Source: Cytophaga sp. FL35
Lineage (GTDB): Bacteria; Bacteroidota; Bacteroidia; Flavobacteriales; Flavobacteriaceae
DNA: 64,000 nucleotides
NCBI RefSeq assembly: GCF_014349235.1
Contig: NZ_JACSOH010000011.1
Coordinates: forward strand, 81,692-145,691
Direction: 5' to 3'
This document shows, in pieces, positions 38,160 to 45,948 of this stretch. Under the pieces are notes generated by a model that did not search any database, was not told where the DNA came from, and saw only the letters and a list, made by a program, of their open reading frames with translations. The position numbers and the translations under genes are program-made. Every line of letters begins with the position of its first letter. Positions within the stretch are counted from its first letter, which is position 1.

Positions 38160-39521
38160 ATGAAAAAAATATTGTTACTACTTACAATGACAATAACTTT
38201 TATCTCGTGCCAAGAGGAAACAAAACCTGTTGAGCCTATTGAGATAAGCGCCGAAGATTTACATGCCTCTGTAGATAAGGTTACGGAAATTATGATTCAT
38301 GACATTTTCTCACCACCGGTGGCCAGTAGAATTTTTGCATATCCCAATATTGCAGCTTACGAAATTGTTGCCTTAGATAATGAAAACTATCATTCCTTAG
38401 TGGGGCAGATTACAGATTTGACCCCAATTCCAGAGCCAGATACCGCAAAGGCCATTAATTACGATCTTTCCGCTTTGGTGGCGCATATGGAGTTAAGCAA
38501 GCGGCTCATTTTCTCAGAAGACCGAATGGAGGCCCTTCGTGATAGTTTATATGGTGTATGGGAGGGTAAAAATCCTACTGTTTTTAAAAGCTCAAAAGAC
38601 TACGGTCTTCTAGTAGCTGACCACATAGGTGAATGGATGAACAAGGACAACTATCCGCAGACCCGTACGATGCCCAAGTTTACGGTGGATGCGGACAACC
38701 CTTCTAGATGGCAACCAACACCACCTGCCTACATGGACGGAATTGAACCGCATTGGAGTAAAATAAGGCCGTTTGTAATTGATTCTGCCGCACAGTTCAA
38801 ACCATTGCCTCCCCCTTCTTTTTCAATGGAAACAAATTCCGATTTTTATAAGGAGCTAAAAGAGGTCTATGATGTAGGTAAAAAAATCGAGGAAGAAGGC
38901 GATGAATCCGAAGAAATAGAAATAGCCAAATTTTGGGATTGTAACCCTTATGTAAGTGTTACCCGAGGCCATCTCATGTTTGCAACCAAAAAAATCACTC
39001 CTGGGGCGCATTGGATCGGTATTACTAAAATTGCCGCTAGAAAAACCAATAGTGATTTTGACAAGACCCTTTTTGCCTATACCAAAACTTCCATGGCCAT
39101 AGCAGATGGCTTTATTAGTTGTTGGGACGAAAAGTACAGAAGTAACCTAATAAGGCCGGAAACATTGATCAATCAGCATATTGATGATGAATGGAAGCCT
39201 GTATTGCAAACACCTCCTTTTCCAGAATATACAAGTGGACATTCAGTTGTATCCGGTGCCGCCTCCACAGCGCTCACTAGCATTTTTGGAGATGGGTTTA
39301 GTTTTGACGATGATACAGAAGTACCTTATGGCTTGCCAGTTAGAAGCTTCAATTCTTTTCATGAAGCGGCTGAAGAAGCGGCCATTAGCAGAATGTACGG
39401 GGGCATCCACTACCGTGCGGCTGTAGAAGTAGGGCTAAAACAAGGTCGTGACCTAGGAAATTTCTTGGTAGAAAAGCTTCATATGAACACGGACCAAAGG
39501 GTAGCCGATAATCTGCACTAA
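38160..39521 (+). CDS. Vanadium-dependent haloperoxidase lipoprotein, iodoperoxidase-like
   Basis: 453 residues, lipoprotein signal LLTMTITFISC (Cys17). All vanadate ligands of the PAP2/haloperoxidase family are seen: Lys325 and Arg332 in KYRSNLIRP (KxxxxxxRP), Ser359-Gly360-His361 in PEYTSGHS, and Arg411 with His417 in SRMYGGIHY (SRxxxxxH). Trp322, Asp323 and Phe354 stand at positions that, from memory, match active-site residues of the Zobellia galactanivorans iodoperoxidase VIPO1, offset by one; length and lipid anchor also match. The enzyme would oxidise iodide, or perhaps bromide, with hydrogen peroxide at the cell envelope. It has its own promoter and is followed by a hairpin. Confidence 0.88.
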   Translation: MKKILLLLTMTITFISCQEETKPVEPIEISAEDLHASVDKVTEIMIHDIFSPPVASRIFAYPNIAAYEIVALDNENYHSLVGQITDLTPIPEPDTAKAINYDLSALVAHMELSKRLIFSEDRMEALRDSLYGVWEGKNPTVFKSSKDYGLLVADHIGEWMNKDNYPQTRTMPKFTVDADNPSRWQPTPPAYMDGIEPHWSKIRPFVIDSAAQFKPLPPPSFSMETNSDFYKELKEVYDVGKKIEEEGDESEEIEIAKFWDCNPYVSVTRGHLMFATKKITPGAHWIGITKIAARKTNSDFDKTLFAYTKTSMAIADGFISCWDEKYRSNLIRPETLINQHIDDEWKPVLQTPPFPEYTSGHSVVSGAASTALTSIFGDGFSFDDDTEVPYGLPVRSFNSFHEAAEEAAISRMYGGIHYRAAVEVGLKQGRDLGNFLVEKLHMNTDQRVADNLH

Positions 39522-39550
39522 GAATAGAACTCTGCTAAATCATGATACTC

Positions 39551-39569
39551 CCCGATGATTAACATCGGG
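39551..39569 (+). terminator. Hairpin after the haloperoxidase gene, possible weak terminator
   Basis: CCCGATG / CATCGGG, a 7-bp stem with a 5-nt loop, starts 30 nt after the stop. There is no T-tract behind it, so termination is uncertain; it could instead stabilise the mRNA end or allow readthrough into the next gene. Confidence 0.4.
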
Positions 39570-39601
39570 AAATGTTTCTAATTTGAAAAACATCCTAGAC
39601 T

Positions 39602-40456
39602 TTGAATAAAATCACCTTCTATTCTCTAATTAGTTTTTTGCTTCATAGCTGCGCCAATCATGGGCAGCTAAAATTCCTTGCCAAATTACCTAAGGATCTA
39701 AAGGAAAACTCCGGAATTGCCTATTTTTCCGGTGATACGGCTTGGTTTGTGGCAGACAGCGGAAACTCGGATGACATTTACCAAGTAAGTTTTGAAGGGG
39801 AACTGATCAAAAAGTTAGAAGTTAAAAATGCAAAGAACAGAGATTGGGAAGAACTTACAGAAGACAAAAAAGGCAATCTCTATATTGGTAATTTCGGGAA
39901 CAACTATAATGATAGGGATGATTTAGTCATCTATAAACTACCTAACCCCGAAATTGAACCGGGTAAGAAGATTGACGCCCAAAAAATTGAATTCCGGTTT
40001 CCGGAACAAAAGGAATTTCCTCCCCAAAAAAGAGATTTAATTTATGATGCGGAGGCCATGTTCCATTACAATGGATACTTATACATCTTTACAAAAGATA
40101 GGGCCAAGCCATTCACCGGTCGTACCGCCTTATACAAAGTACCGGACACAGAAGGAGACTATGATGCAAAACTCATTAGTTCTTTAAATATTTGTGACAA
40201 TTGGGATTTTTGCCGCATTACTGCCGCGGATATTTCCAATGATGGAAATACCGTTGTTCTACTTGGCTACGGCAAACTATGGAAGTTTACAGATTACGCA
40301 GGGGATGATTTTCTTAGCGGAAAAATGGAAGAATATGAGTTGGGATTGCGTACCCAACTAGAATCCGTCACTTTTCTAAACGATAAGGAACTTTTACTTT
40401 CAGACGAGGAAAATAAAAAAGGAGGAGGCAACCTCTACTCCTTTTCGATAGACTAA
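39602..40456 (+). CDS. Beta-propeller-like lipoprotein of unknown function
   Basis: 284 residues from a TTG start (no ATG precedes the signal peptide). Lipoprotein signal FYSLISFLLHSC, Cys17. The mature part has repeated short strands typical of a beta-propeller (SGIAYFSGDTAWFVADSG, GNLYIGNFGNN, YLYIFTKDR, TVVLLGYGKLW). It resembles SdiA-regulated/NHL-like periplasmic proteins, but I cannot assign a function. Conserved-looking acidic stretches NRDWEELTED and YDAEAMF could be ligand contacts. It ends 10 nt before a convergent gene. Confidence 0.6.
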   Translation: MNKITFYSLISFLLHSCANHGQLKFLAKLPKDLKENSGIAYFSGDTAWFVADSGNSDDIYQVSFEGELIKKLEVKNAKNRDWEELTEDKKGNLYIGNFGNNYNDRDDLVIYKLPNPEIEPGKKIDAQKIEFRFPEQKEFPPQKRDLIYDAEAMFHYNGYLYIFTKDRAKPFTGRTALYKVPDTEGDYDAKLISSLNICDNWDFCRITAADISNDGNTVVLLGYGKLWKFTDYAGDDFLSGKMEEYELGLRTQLESVTFLNDKELLLSDEENKKGGGNLYSFSID

Positions 40457-40466
40457 TTTATCTGTT

Positions 40467-43400
40467 TTAAAAGCCGAAGCCTACCCCAAAAGAGAAACGA
40501 AGACCATCTTCACTATTGAAAAGGGCCAAACGGGCAGAAATCATATCAGCTCCATTTATAAAAAAACCACCTCCGTAAGAGGTATGCCACACATTCGAAT
40601 CTAAGTTGGGCAGCCATACCCTACCATAGTCAAAACCGCCATACAGCCCCATAGTAACGGGTAATAGTTCTGTTTTCATTCTTCTAAGGCTATATCTTAG
40701 ATCTGTATTTTGATAGAAAGATTTTTTCCCAGTAAAGCGTTGGTTACGGAAGCCTCGCAGACCATCTATACCTCCAATACTTGCCGCTTGAAAAAACTCG
40801 TAACCATCCCCGATGTTAAAGTGCGCTTTCCACTTGGTTGCCAAAACCAATCTACCATTGGGTATTAGTCTATGATCAATGGAAAATGTAGGAACAATAT
40901 ACCCAAAATCCTTATTTTCTGTTAGGTTATTCTTATAACCTACTTTCAAAGAAGTTGACATTCCCATAGTCGGGAATGCAGCATTGTCCGAATTTGAAAA
41001 CGAATATTCCGCATCGGCACCCATAAAAGACATTTTATTTTCCTCTCCATTCTCCAAATAAAAGGTATTAATGAACCTATTATCTGTCTCTTCTACTTGA
41101 ATGGATTCATAAGAAACACCTGTTTTAAACTTTCCTCCCAATTGCCCACGCCAAACCAGGGACGGACTAACCTCTAGATTTTGAATACGAACCCTATTAT
41201 AGTCCATTCCCAAATCATCATCCTCATTGACTGATTCATTACCAAATCCAAAAAAGTTAACACTAAAATTAGGACTCGTAAAACGGGCACTCAAATCAAA
41301 GTTCCAATTCTCGAATATTTCGGCGAACTCCCCTGAATACCCCAATTCAAATCCGCTAGTGGCAAAATAGAAAGACGCATCCACCTTGTGCCTTTGGGTA
41401 AAGGGATTTTGCCTAAAACCTTTATAGGTATAGGTATCGCTCAATCCAATTTTTAAGCCATCGTCCGGGTTAAAACCAATGGTGGGCACCAATTGGTTCA
41501 AAGAACTCCGTACTTGCATGGGCAAATAGGTATTTACATTATAATCATCCGTAAGCTTAACTTTGGCATTTTGGGTATCCTTAAGACTGTTTTTTTTGGA
41601 TTTGTAATCATAAATGACAATGTTTCCACCTTGTTCCAAATCATAAATATCATTGTTATGTCCCCCAATCAAGCGAACCTTAATTCCGCTACCACTATCT
41701 CCATGTACCTCAAAACGATCATCATCATCCAAACCATACACCCAAATTTCCTTGGAGATTTGGGCATCAAAAACTTTATGAAAAAATAATTTATCTTTTT
41801 CGCCTTTTATATTTCTATATCCTTTTACTTCGGTCTGTTGCTTATTTAGTATGTTCACCTCAAACCAATCATCCTTATCCGTACCCACCACCACTGCATA
41901 GGTATTAAGGATTCTATAATATTCCTCGGCGGTCTCCGTAATTTTAGACAACCTCGACTTTAGAATACGCTTAATCTCATCCATAGTGTCATCTCTCACT
42001 TCTTCAGGAAACGAGAGGAATGCTTTTTCAATGACCTCATCCGTTAGGTTTTCCTGTAAAAACAGGGCCTGTTGTCGCCACTGTTCCAAAGTGGTCTCTG
42101 GCAATACGGCAACATCCAAAACATAGGTTTTAGGAGAGGCGTTGAACCCTTTTACACTTCTTATTTCTTCATTAAAGCCCTCCATCAACCTTAAGGCCGG
42201 TACAATTCTGGTGGCCAAGTTCATAAAAAAGCCATCCCCATGTTTAGAATATACCATGTCCCTATCTCTTGGCACGGGCCTATAAATGACCTTACCGCTA
42301 TCCTTATCCTTAAATTCTGCCCATCTCCACTGGTCTACGTGGCGGTCCCAATCACCTATGACCATATCAAATAACCTAGCCCGCAAATAGAGCTCTGAAT
42401 CTATAGCGTACTTCTCATCATCACGTAAGTCTTCCAACATGCTGTCCGTACTTTTCAGCTCATTGGCATAGCCATAACTATACAAATCGCCATGCCCATC
42501 TCCGGCATGTTCCTCGATCATATACAGTTCATCACCGTAGTTTTCGTTAAAGTCCTTTAAAGCCGGTTGCTTGGGTATGTAATACAAAACAGGATTTGTA
42601 TGGTAAATTCCAACAGCGTCTGAAAGTACCGCAGTGGTAAAGGGGGCATATGGATGTGAACCTGTGTAGAAATCCAATAAAAAATCTTCTGTATAGGTAT
42701 CTTCAAATTGCCCCATTACGTATTGATCCTGAAAGGCCATGGCCTGTAAATAGAGTTCCGCATCTTTTTTTAAGGCCCTCATTACATATTCCCTTCCGCT
42801 TTTATGCCGAAGTCTCAATGATTTGGATTGATGTCCTCCACCTCTGTGTACAGGCTCAAGCCCGCCCATTAAAGTATCTAAATTTACAGTGGGTGCGGTG
42901 ACTTTTGTTGTGTAGTATTTTCTATAACGATTGCCCCACAAAAATTTAAAGAAAGTGCTTTTTTCCTTTTCGGGCGTATCATAAACCGAAGCTTTCACAG
43001 TGGCAGGAAACGAATCTGGATAGGAATTCTCTAACACCTTACGGTCTGGGGGCAAAACTTGAGAGGTAAAAAGAAACTGTTCTCCCTCTTCTCCCTGAGT
43101 ACCATAAAAATCTACTTGTGAAGAACCGTCCTTGTAGACTTCCAAAACTGCATATCCCCTTTGTCCGGTGGAAAATTTACTCCCGTTAATTAATCGGGTA
43201 GCACCCTTTTTAGCTCCTGAACCACTCACAATTTGAGGTGTATTATCTTGCACGATATATTGCAACGTATGCTCATGCCCAGAGGTCAATATCACCTTTT
43301 GTGAGTATTGGGCCAAGGTAACTATCCTCTTTCGCAACTCCCTGTACCTTTTATTGCTTAAATCTTCAATGGATGCTCCCGTTGTTTTCCTTAACAAATT

Positions 43401-44174
43401 GATAACGGAGCCTATTACCGGTAATGGCCCAACATGCGGTTTAGGGTAAAAATGTCTTCTAAGGTCAAATTCACCTCCATGCGCACCATGACTATAAACA
43501 GGATGGTGCATGGCAATAATGGTTGTTTTTTGCCTATTATCCTTGATGGCATCCTCCAACTCCAACCAAAATCTGGCCCTACTTTTTATTTCACACTTAT
43601 CATTGATATCTGGGCGCTTGTCCCAATTGGTCAAATACCATTCTGTGTCTATGGCAATGATGGCCACATCTTCCTTTACCTCAATGGTTTTGATGGGGCA
43701 ACCATCTTCCGGAAAATAGACTTCCTTGCTACCCAATGCCTTCTGAATATATTTTTGTTCCCGCTTTAACCCCACCAATCCTTCCGTATACCAGTCATGG
43801 TTACCTGGAATAAAGAGAGGTCTTCCTTTAAAGTTCTCCAAAGTTTTTAGTTGGGCATCCAAATCGTTTTTTGCCTTCAAGTAGGCCGCGGTAGAATCCT
43901 TAGGGTCCGGCAATCCGGCAGGGTAAATGTTATCTCCCAAAAAAATCGCCGTACTATTTTTATCCGCCCTATCCAATCTTTTCTTGAAGATTTTGAGTGC
44001 CTTGTTCATATCGTTCATAGGCGAAAGACCGGCATCTCCAATGAGATAAAAAGTGTGAGCCACCTCCTTTTCAGAATTTAAATCCACTCCTTTTCCGTCT
44101 TTATATTTGGGCTTATAGGTAGCACAAGCAGATACTAAAAGAACAAACGTAATGAGCACAAAATGTTTGGTCAT
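40467..44174 (-). CDS. Three-part envelope protein: metallophosphatase, kinase-like middle region, surface-antigen beta-barrel
   Basis: 1235 residues from the ATG at 44174; an upstream in-frame TTG (44216) would bury the signal, so it is rejected. Lipoprotein-type signal LITFVLLVSAC (Cys17). Residues 40-360: calcineurin-like phosphoesterase with GDAG (46-49), FLGDNIYP, PGNHDWY, AMHHPVYSHG and SGHEHT, all metal-ligand motifs present. Residues about 440-690 have features of the HipA/FAM20 kinase group: a Gly-rich RGGGHQSKSLRL, a YVMRALKK strand, DWDRH (608-612) and RDRD (636-639). From about 890 to the end there is an Omp85-type surface-antigen barrel ending RFSFGVGFGF. It likely sits in the outer membrane. 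The substrate is unknown. It is divergent from the HD-PycTM gene with 53 nt between the ATGs. Confidence 0.75.
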   Translation of the reverse strand: MTKHFVLITFVLLVSACATYKPKYKDGKGVDLNSEKEVAHTFYLIGDAGLSPMNDMNKALKIFKKRLDRADKNSTAIFLGDNIYPAGLPDPKDSTAAYLKAKNDLDAQLKTLENFKGRPLFIPGNHDWYTEGLVGLKREQKYIQKALGSKEVYFPEDGCPIKTIEVKEDVAIIAIDTEWYLTNWDKRPDINDKCEIKSRARFWLELEDAIKDNRQKTTIIAMHHPVYSHGAHGGEFDLRRHFYPKPHVGPLPVIGSVINLLRKTTGASIEDLSNKRYRELRKRIVTLAQYSQKVILTSGHEHTLQYIVQDNTPQIVSGSGAKKGATRLINGSKFSTGQRGYAVLEVYKDGSSQVDFYGTQGEEGEQFLFTSQVLPPDRKVLENSYPDSFPATVKASVYDTPEKEKSTFFKFLWGNRYRKYYTTKVTAPTVNLDTLMGGLEPVHRGGGHQSKSLRLRHKSGREYVMRALKKDAELYLQAMAFQDQYVMGQFEDTYTEDFLLDFYTGSHPYAPFTTAVLSDAVGIYHTNPVLYYIPKQPALKDFNENYGDELYMIEEHAGDGHGDLYSYGYANELKSTDSMLEDLRDDEKYAIDSELYLRARLFDMVIGDWDRHVDQWRWAEFKDKDSGKVIYRPVPRDRDMVYSKHGDGFFMNLATRIVPALRLMEGFNEEIRSVKGFNASPKTYVLDVAVLPETTLEQWRQQALFLQENLTDEVIEKAFLSFPEEVRDDTMDEIKRILKSRLSKITETAEEYYRILNTYAVVVGTDKDDWFEVNILNKQQTEVKGYRNIKGEKDKLFFHKVFDAQISKEIWVYGLDDDDRFEVHGDSGSGIKVRLIGGHNNDIYDLEQGGNIVIYDYKSKKNSLKDTQNAKVKLTDDYNVNTYLPMQVRSSLNQLVPTIGFNPDDGLKIGLSDTYTYKGFRQNPFTQRHKVDASFYFATSGFELGYSGEFAEIFENWNFDLSARFTSPNFSVNFFGFGNESVNEDDDLGMDYNRVRIQNLEVSPSLVWRGQLGGKFKTGVSYESIQVEETDNRFINTFYLENGEENKMSFMGADAEYSFSNSDNAAFPTMGMSTSLKVGYKNNLTENKDFGYIVPTFSIDHRLIPNGRLVLATKWKAHFNIGDGYEFFQAASIGGIDGLRGFRNQRFTGKKSFYQNTDLRYSLRRMKTELLPVTMGLYGGFDYGRVWLPNLDSNVWHTSYGGGFFINGADMISARLALFNSEDGLRFSFGVGFGF

Positions 44175-44227
44175 AGGGATACTATTGGTTCTTAATATTT
44201 CGTATTTTGGACGCAAAACCTAATTTT

Positions 44228-45430
44228 ATGTCAGATTTACTGTCTAAGACCGAAGATTTTGCGACCGATATTTTGGTCAATAAATTGGACAGCAACTTTT
44301 TATATCACAATCTTAGACACACCCAAAGGGTTGTCAAAAGTAGTAAAGAATTACTGCAATTCTATAATCTGAACGAAAAGGAAAGTGACGCTGTTGTAGT
44401 AGCGGCATGGCTGCATGACACAGGTTATACCAAGGGTACCGAAAACCACGAACGTAGCAGTTGTGAAATTGCAAAGGTCTTTTTGAGGGAACAGGAATGC
44501 TCGGAAGAATTTACTCAAGAAGTGTGCGACCTTATTATGGCTACGGTAAGAAATCATGAACCGCAAAACCTTTTAGAGGAAATTATGCGAGATGCAGATT
44601 CATCCCACCTTGGTCAGACCAGTTATGCGGACACTTCCGAAATGCTTCGTGAAGAATTATCTCTATTGGGCATTGCCGATTATTCGCCTAAGGAATGGCG
44701 AAAAACAAATATTAAAATGTTTCAAACGGAACATAGATTCTATACGGACTATGCGAAGTCCAATTGGCAAGAAGGGAAAGATGGTAATCTTAAAAAATTG
44801 GTCAAAAAGATTAAAAAGGCCAATAAAACCAGAAAAAAGGAAGAACTAAAAGTTCAGTTAAAGAATAAAAGCCCAGAAAGAGGCATACAGACCATGTACC
44901 GGGTCTCTATGCGCAACCATTTGAAGTTGAGTGATATTGCTGATACGAAAGCAAATATTCTTTTATCAGTTAACGCCATTATCATTTCACTTCTTTTAAC
45001 CAATTTAATTCCCAAACTTGATAATCCTAGTAACGACTATTTAATTTATCCAACGGGCATATTCGTTCTTTTTAGTATAGCTTCCATGGTAATGTCCGTA
45101 TTGGCCACCCGCCCAAATGTGACCAGTGGTGAATTTGACAAAAAGGATGTGGAGAATAAGGATGTGAATCTGTTGTTCTTTGGCAACTTTCACAAAATGA
45201 AACTTCAGGATTATGAATGGGCCATGCAAGAGTTAATAAAAGATCAAACCTATGTGTATAACACGCTTACCAAAGATTTATACTTCTTGGGAGTTGTTCT
45301 TGACAAAAAATACAAGCTACTCAGATGGACCTATACCATTTTTATGGTGGGGATGATTTTATCAACCATAGCCTTCTTTGTGGCCCTTAAATTCTATGGT
45401 CCCGAAAGAATCATAGAACTTCCAACCTAA
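44228..45430 (+). CDS. HD phosphohydrolase fused to a Pycsar-effector-like transmembrane (PycTM/DUF5706) domain
   Basis: 400 residues from ATG 44228; an in-frame TTG at 44207 would add seven. Residues 1-200 are an HD domain: YHNLRHTQRV (His27, His31), WLHDTGYT (HD at 63-64), a His pair region NHEPQ and RDADSSHLG. A lysine-rich linker (about 185-215) follows. Residues 223-400 match the PycTM family (RNHLKLSDIADTKANILLS, then membrane helices at about 243-259, 271-292 and 367-388). PycTM proteins are the membrane-damaging effectors of Pycsar cyclic-nucleotide anti-phage systems; HD domains cleave phosphoester bonds, often of nucleotides. No cyclase gene is adjacent. It is followed by a strong terminator. 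Confidence 0.82.
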   Translation: MSDLLSKTEDFATDILVNKLDSNFLYHNLRHTQRVVKSSKELLQFYNLNEKESDAVVVAAWLHDTGYTKGTENHERSSCEIAKVFLREQECSEEFTQEVCDLIMATVRNHEPQNLLEEIMRDADSSHLGQTSYADTSEMLREELSLLGIADYSPKEWRKTNIKMFQTEHRFYTDYAKSNWQEGKDGNLKKLVKKIKKANKTRKKEELKVQLKNKSPERGIQTMYRVSMRNHLKLSDIADTKANILLSVNAIIISLLLTNLIPKLDNPSNDYLIYPTGIFVLFSIASMVMSVLATRPNVTSGEFDKKDVENKDVNLLFFGNFHKMKLQDYEWAMQELIKDQTYVYNTLTKDLYFLGVVLDKKYKLLRWTYTIFMVGMILSTIAFFVALKFYGPERIIELPT

Positions 45431-45450
45431 AATTTTAGTAAAGAACAATA

Positions 45451-45477
45451 AAAAATCCCGCCAGAAGCGGGATTTTT
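45451..45477. terminator. Bidirectional terminator between the HD-PycTM gene and trxA
   Basis: An 11-bp stem AAAAATCCCGC / GCGGGATTTTT with loop CAGAA, flanked by A- and T-runs, starts 21 nt after the HD gene stop and 24 nt beyond the trxA stop, serving both convergent genes. Confidence 0.92.
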
Positions 45478-45500
45478 TTATATCAAGAAAGTCAAACAGA

Positions 45501-45818
45501 CTACAATAGCGCGTCAATTGCGTCTGTGTATACTTTTTTAGGAGATACACCTACTTGTCTGTTTACAATTTCACCATCTTTAAACACCAATACGGTAGGA
45601 ATGTTTCTAACACCATATTTAGCGGCAAACTCTTGGTTAGCATCTACATCAACTTTACCAACAACAGCTTTGCCGTCATATTCATCACTAACTTCTTCTA
45701 TGATGGGACCAACCATTCTACAAGGACCGCACCAAGCCGCCCAAAAGTCTACAACTACTGGTTTATCACTTTTCAATACAACTTCATCAAAAGTTGCGTC
45801 TGTTATTTCTAATGCCAT
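45501..45818 (-). CDS. trxA: Thioredoxin
   Basis: 105 residues from the ATG at 45818; upstream non-ATG codons in frame would add nine residues and are not needed. The active site is WAAWCGPCRMVGP with Cys30 and Cys33, followed by the cis-proline segment RNIPTVLVFKDGE. This is the usual length of a cytoplasmic thioredoxin, the general disulphide reductant. It lies downstream of dnaE's divergent... on the same strand as dnaE but has its own -7 box. Confidence 0.96.
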   Translation of the reverse strand: MALEITDATFDEVVLKSDKPVVVDFWAAWCGPCRMVGPIIEEVSDEYDGKAVVGKVDVDANQEFAAKYGVRNIPTVLVFKDGEIVNRQVGVSPKKVYTDAIDALL

Positions 45819-45842
45819 TTTGTTTGTTTTTATAGAATTATG

Positions 45843-45850
45843 CAAATTTA
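45843..45850 (-). promoter_or_regulatory. Putative -7 box (TAAATTTG) for trxA
   Basis: A minus-strand TAAATTTG, followed by CA, sits 24 nt upstream of the trxA ATG and matches TAnnTTTG. Confidence 0.5.
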
Positions 45851-45948
45851 GTCAAATAAAGCACGCATTACTTACGCAATAAGAATTCATTTTAGCTATA
45901 ACGCTATTAACATCATTTATTATACCCCAGAATTTTACCTAGACCTAC

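Noticed and set aside
44207..44227. Upstream TTG start for the HD-PycTM gene
   Set aside because: It adds seven residues with no support; the ATG at 44228 begins a normal HD domain and leaves room for a promoter.
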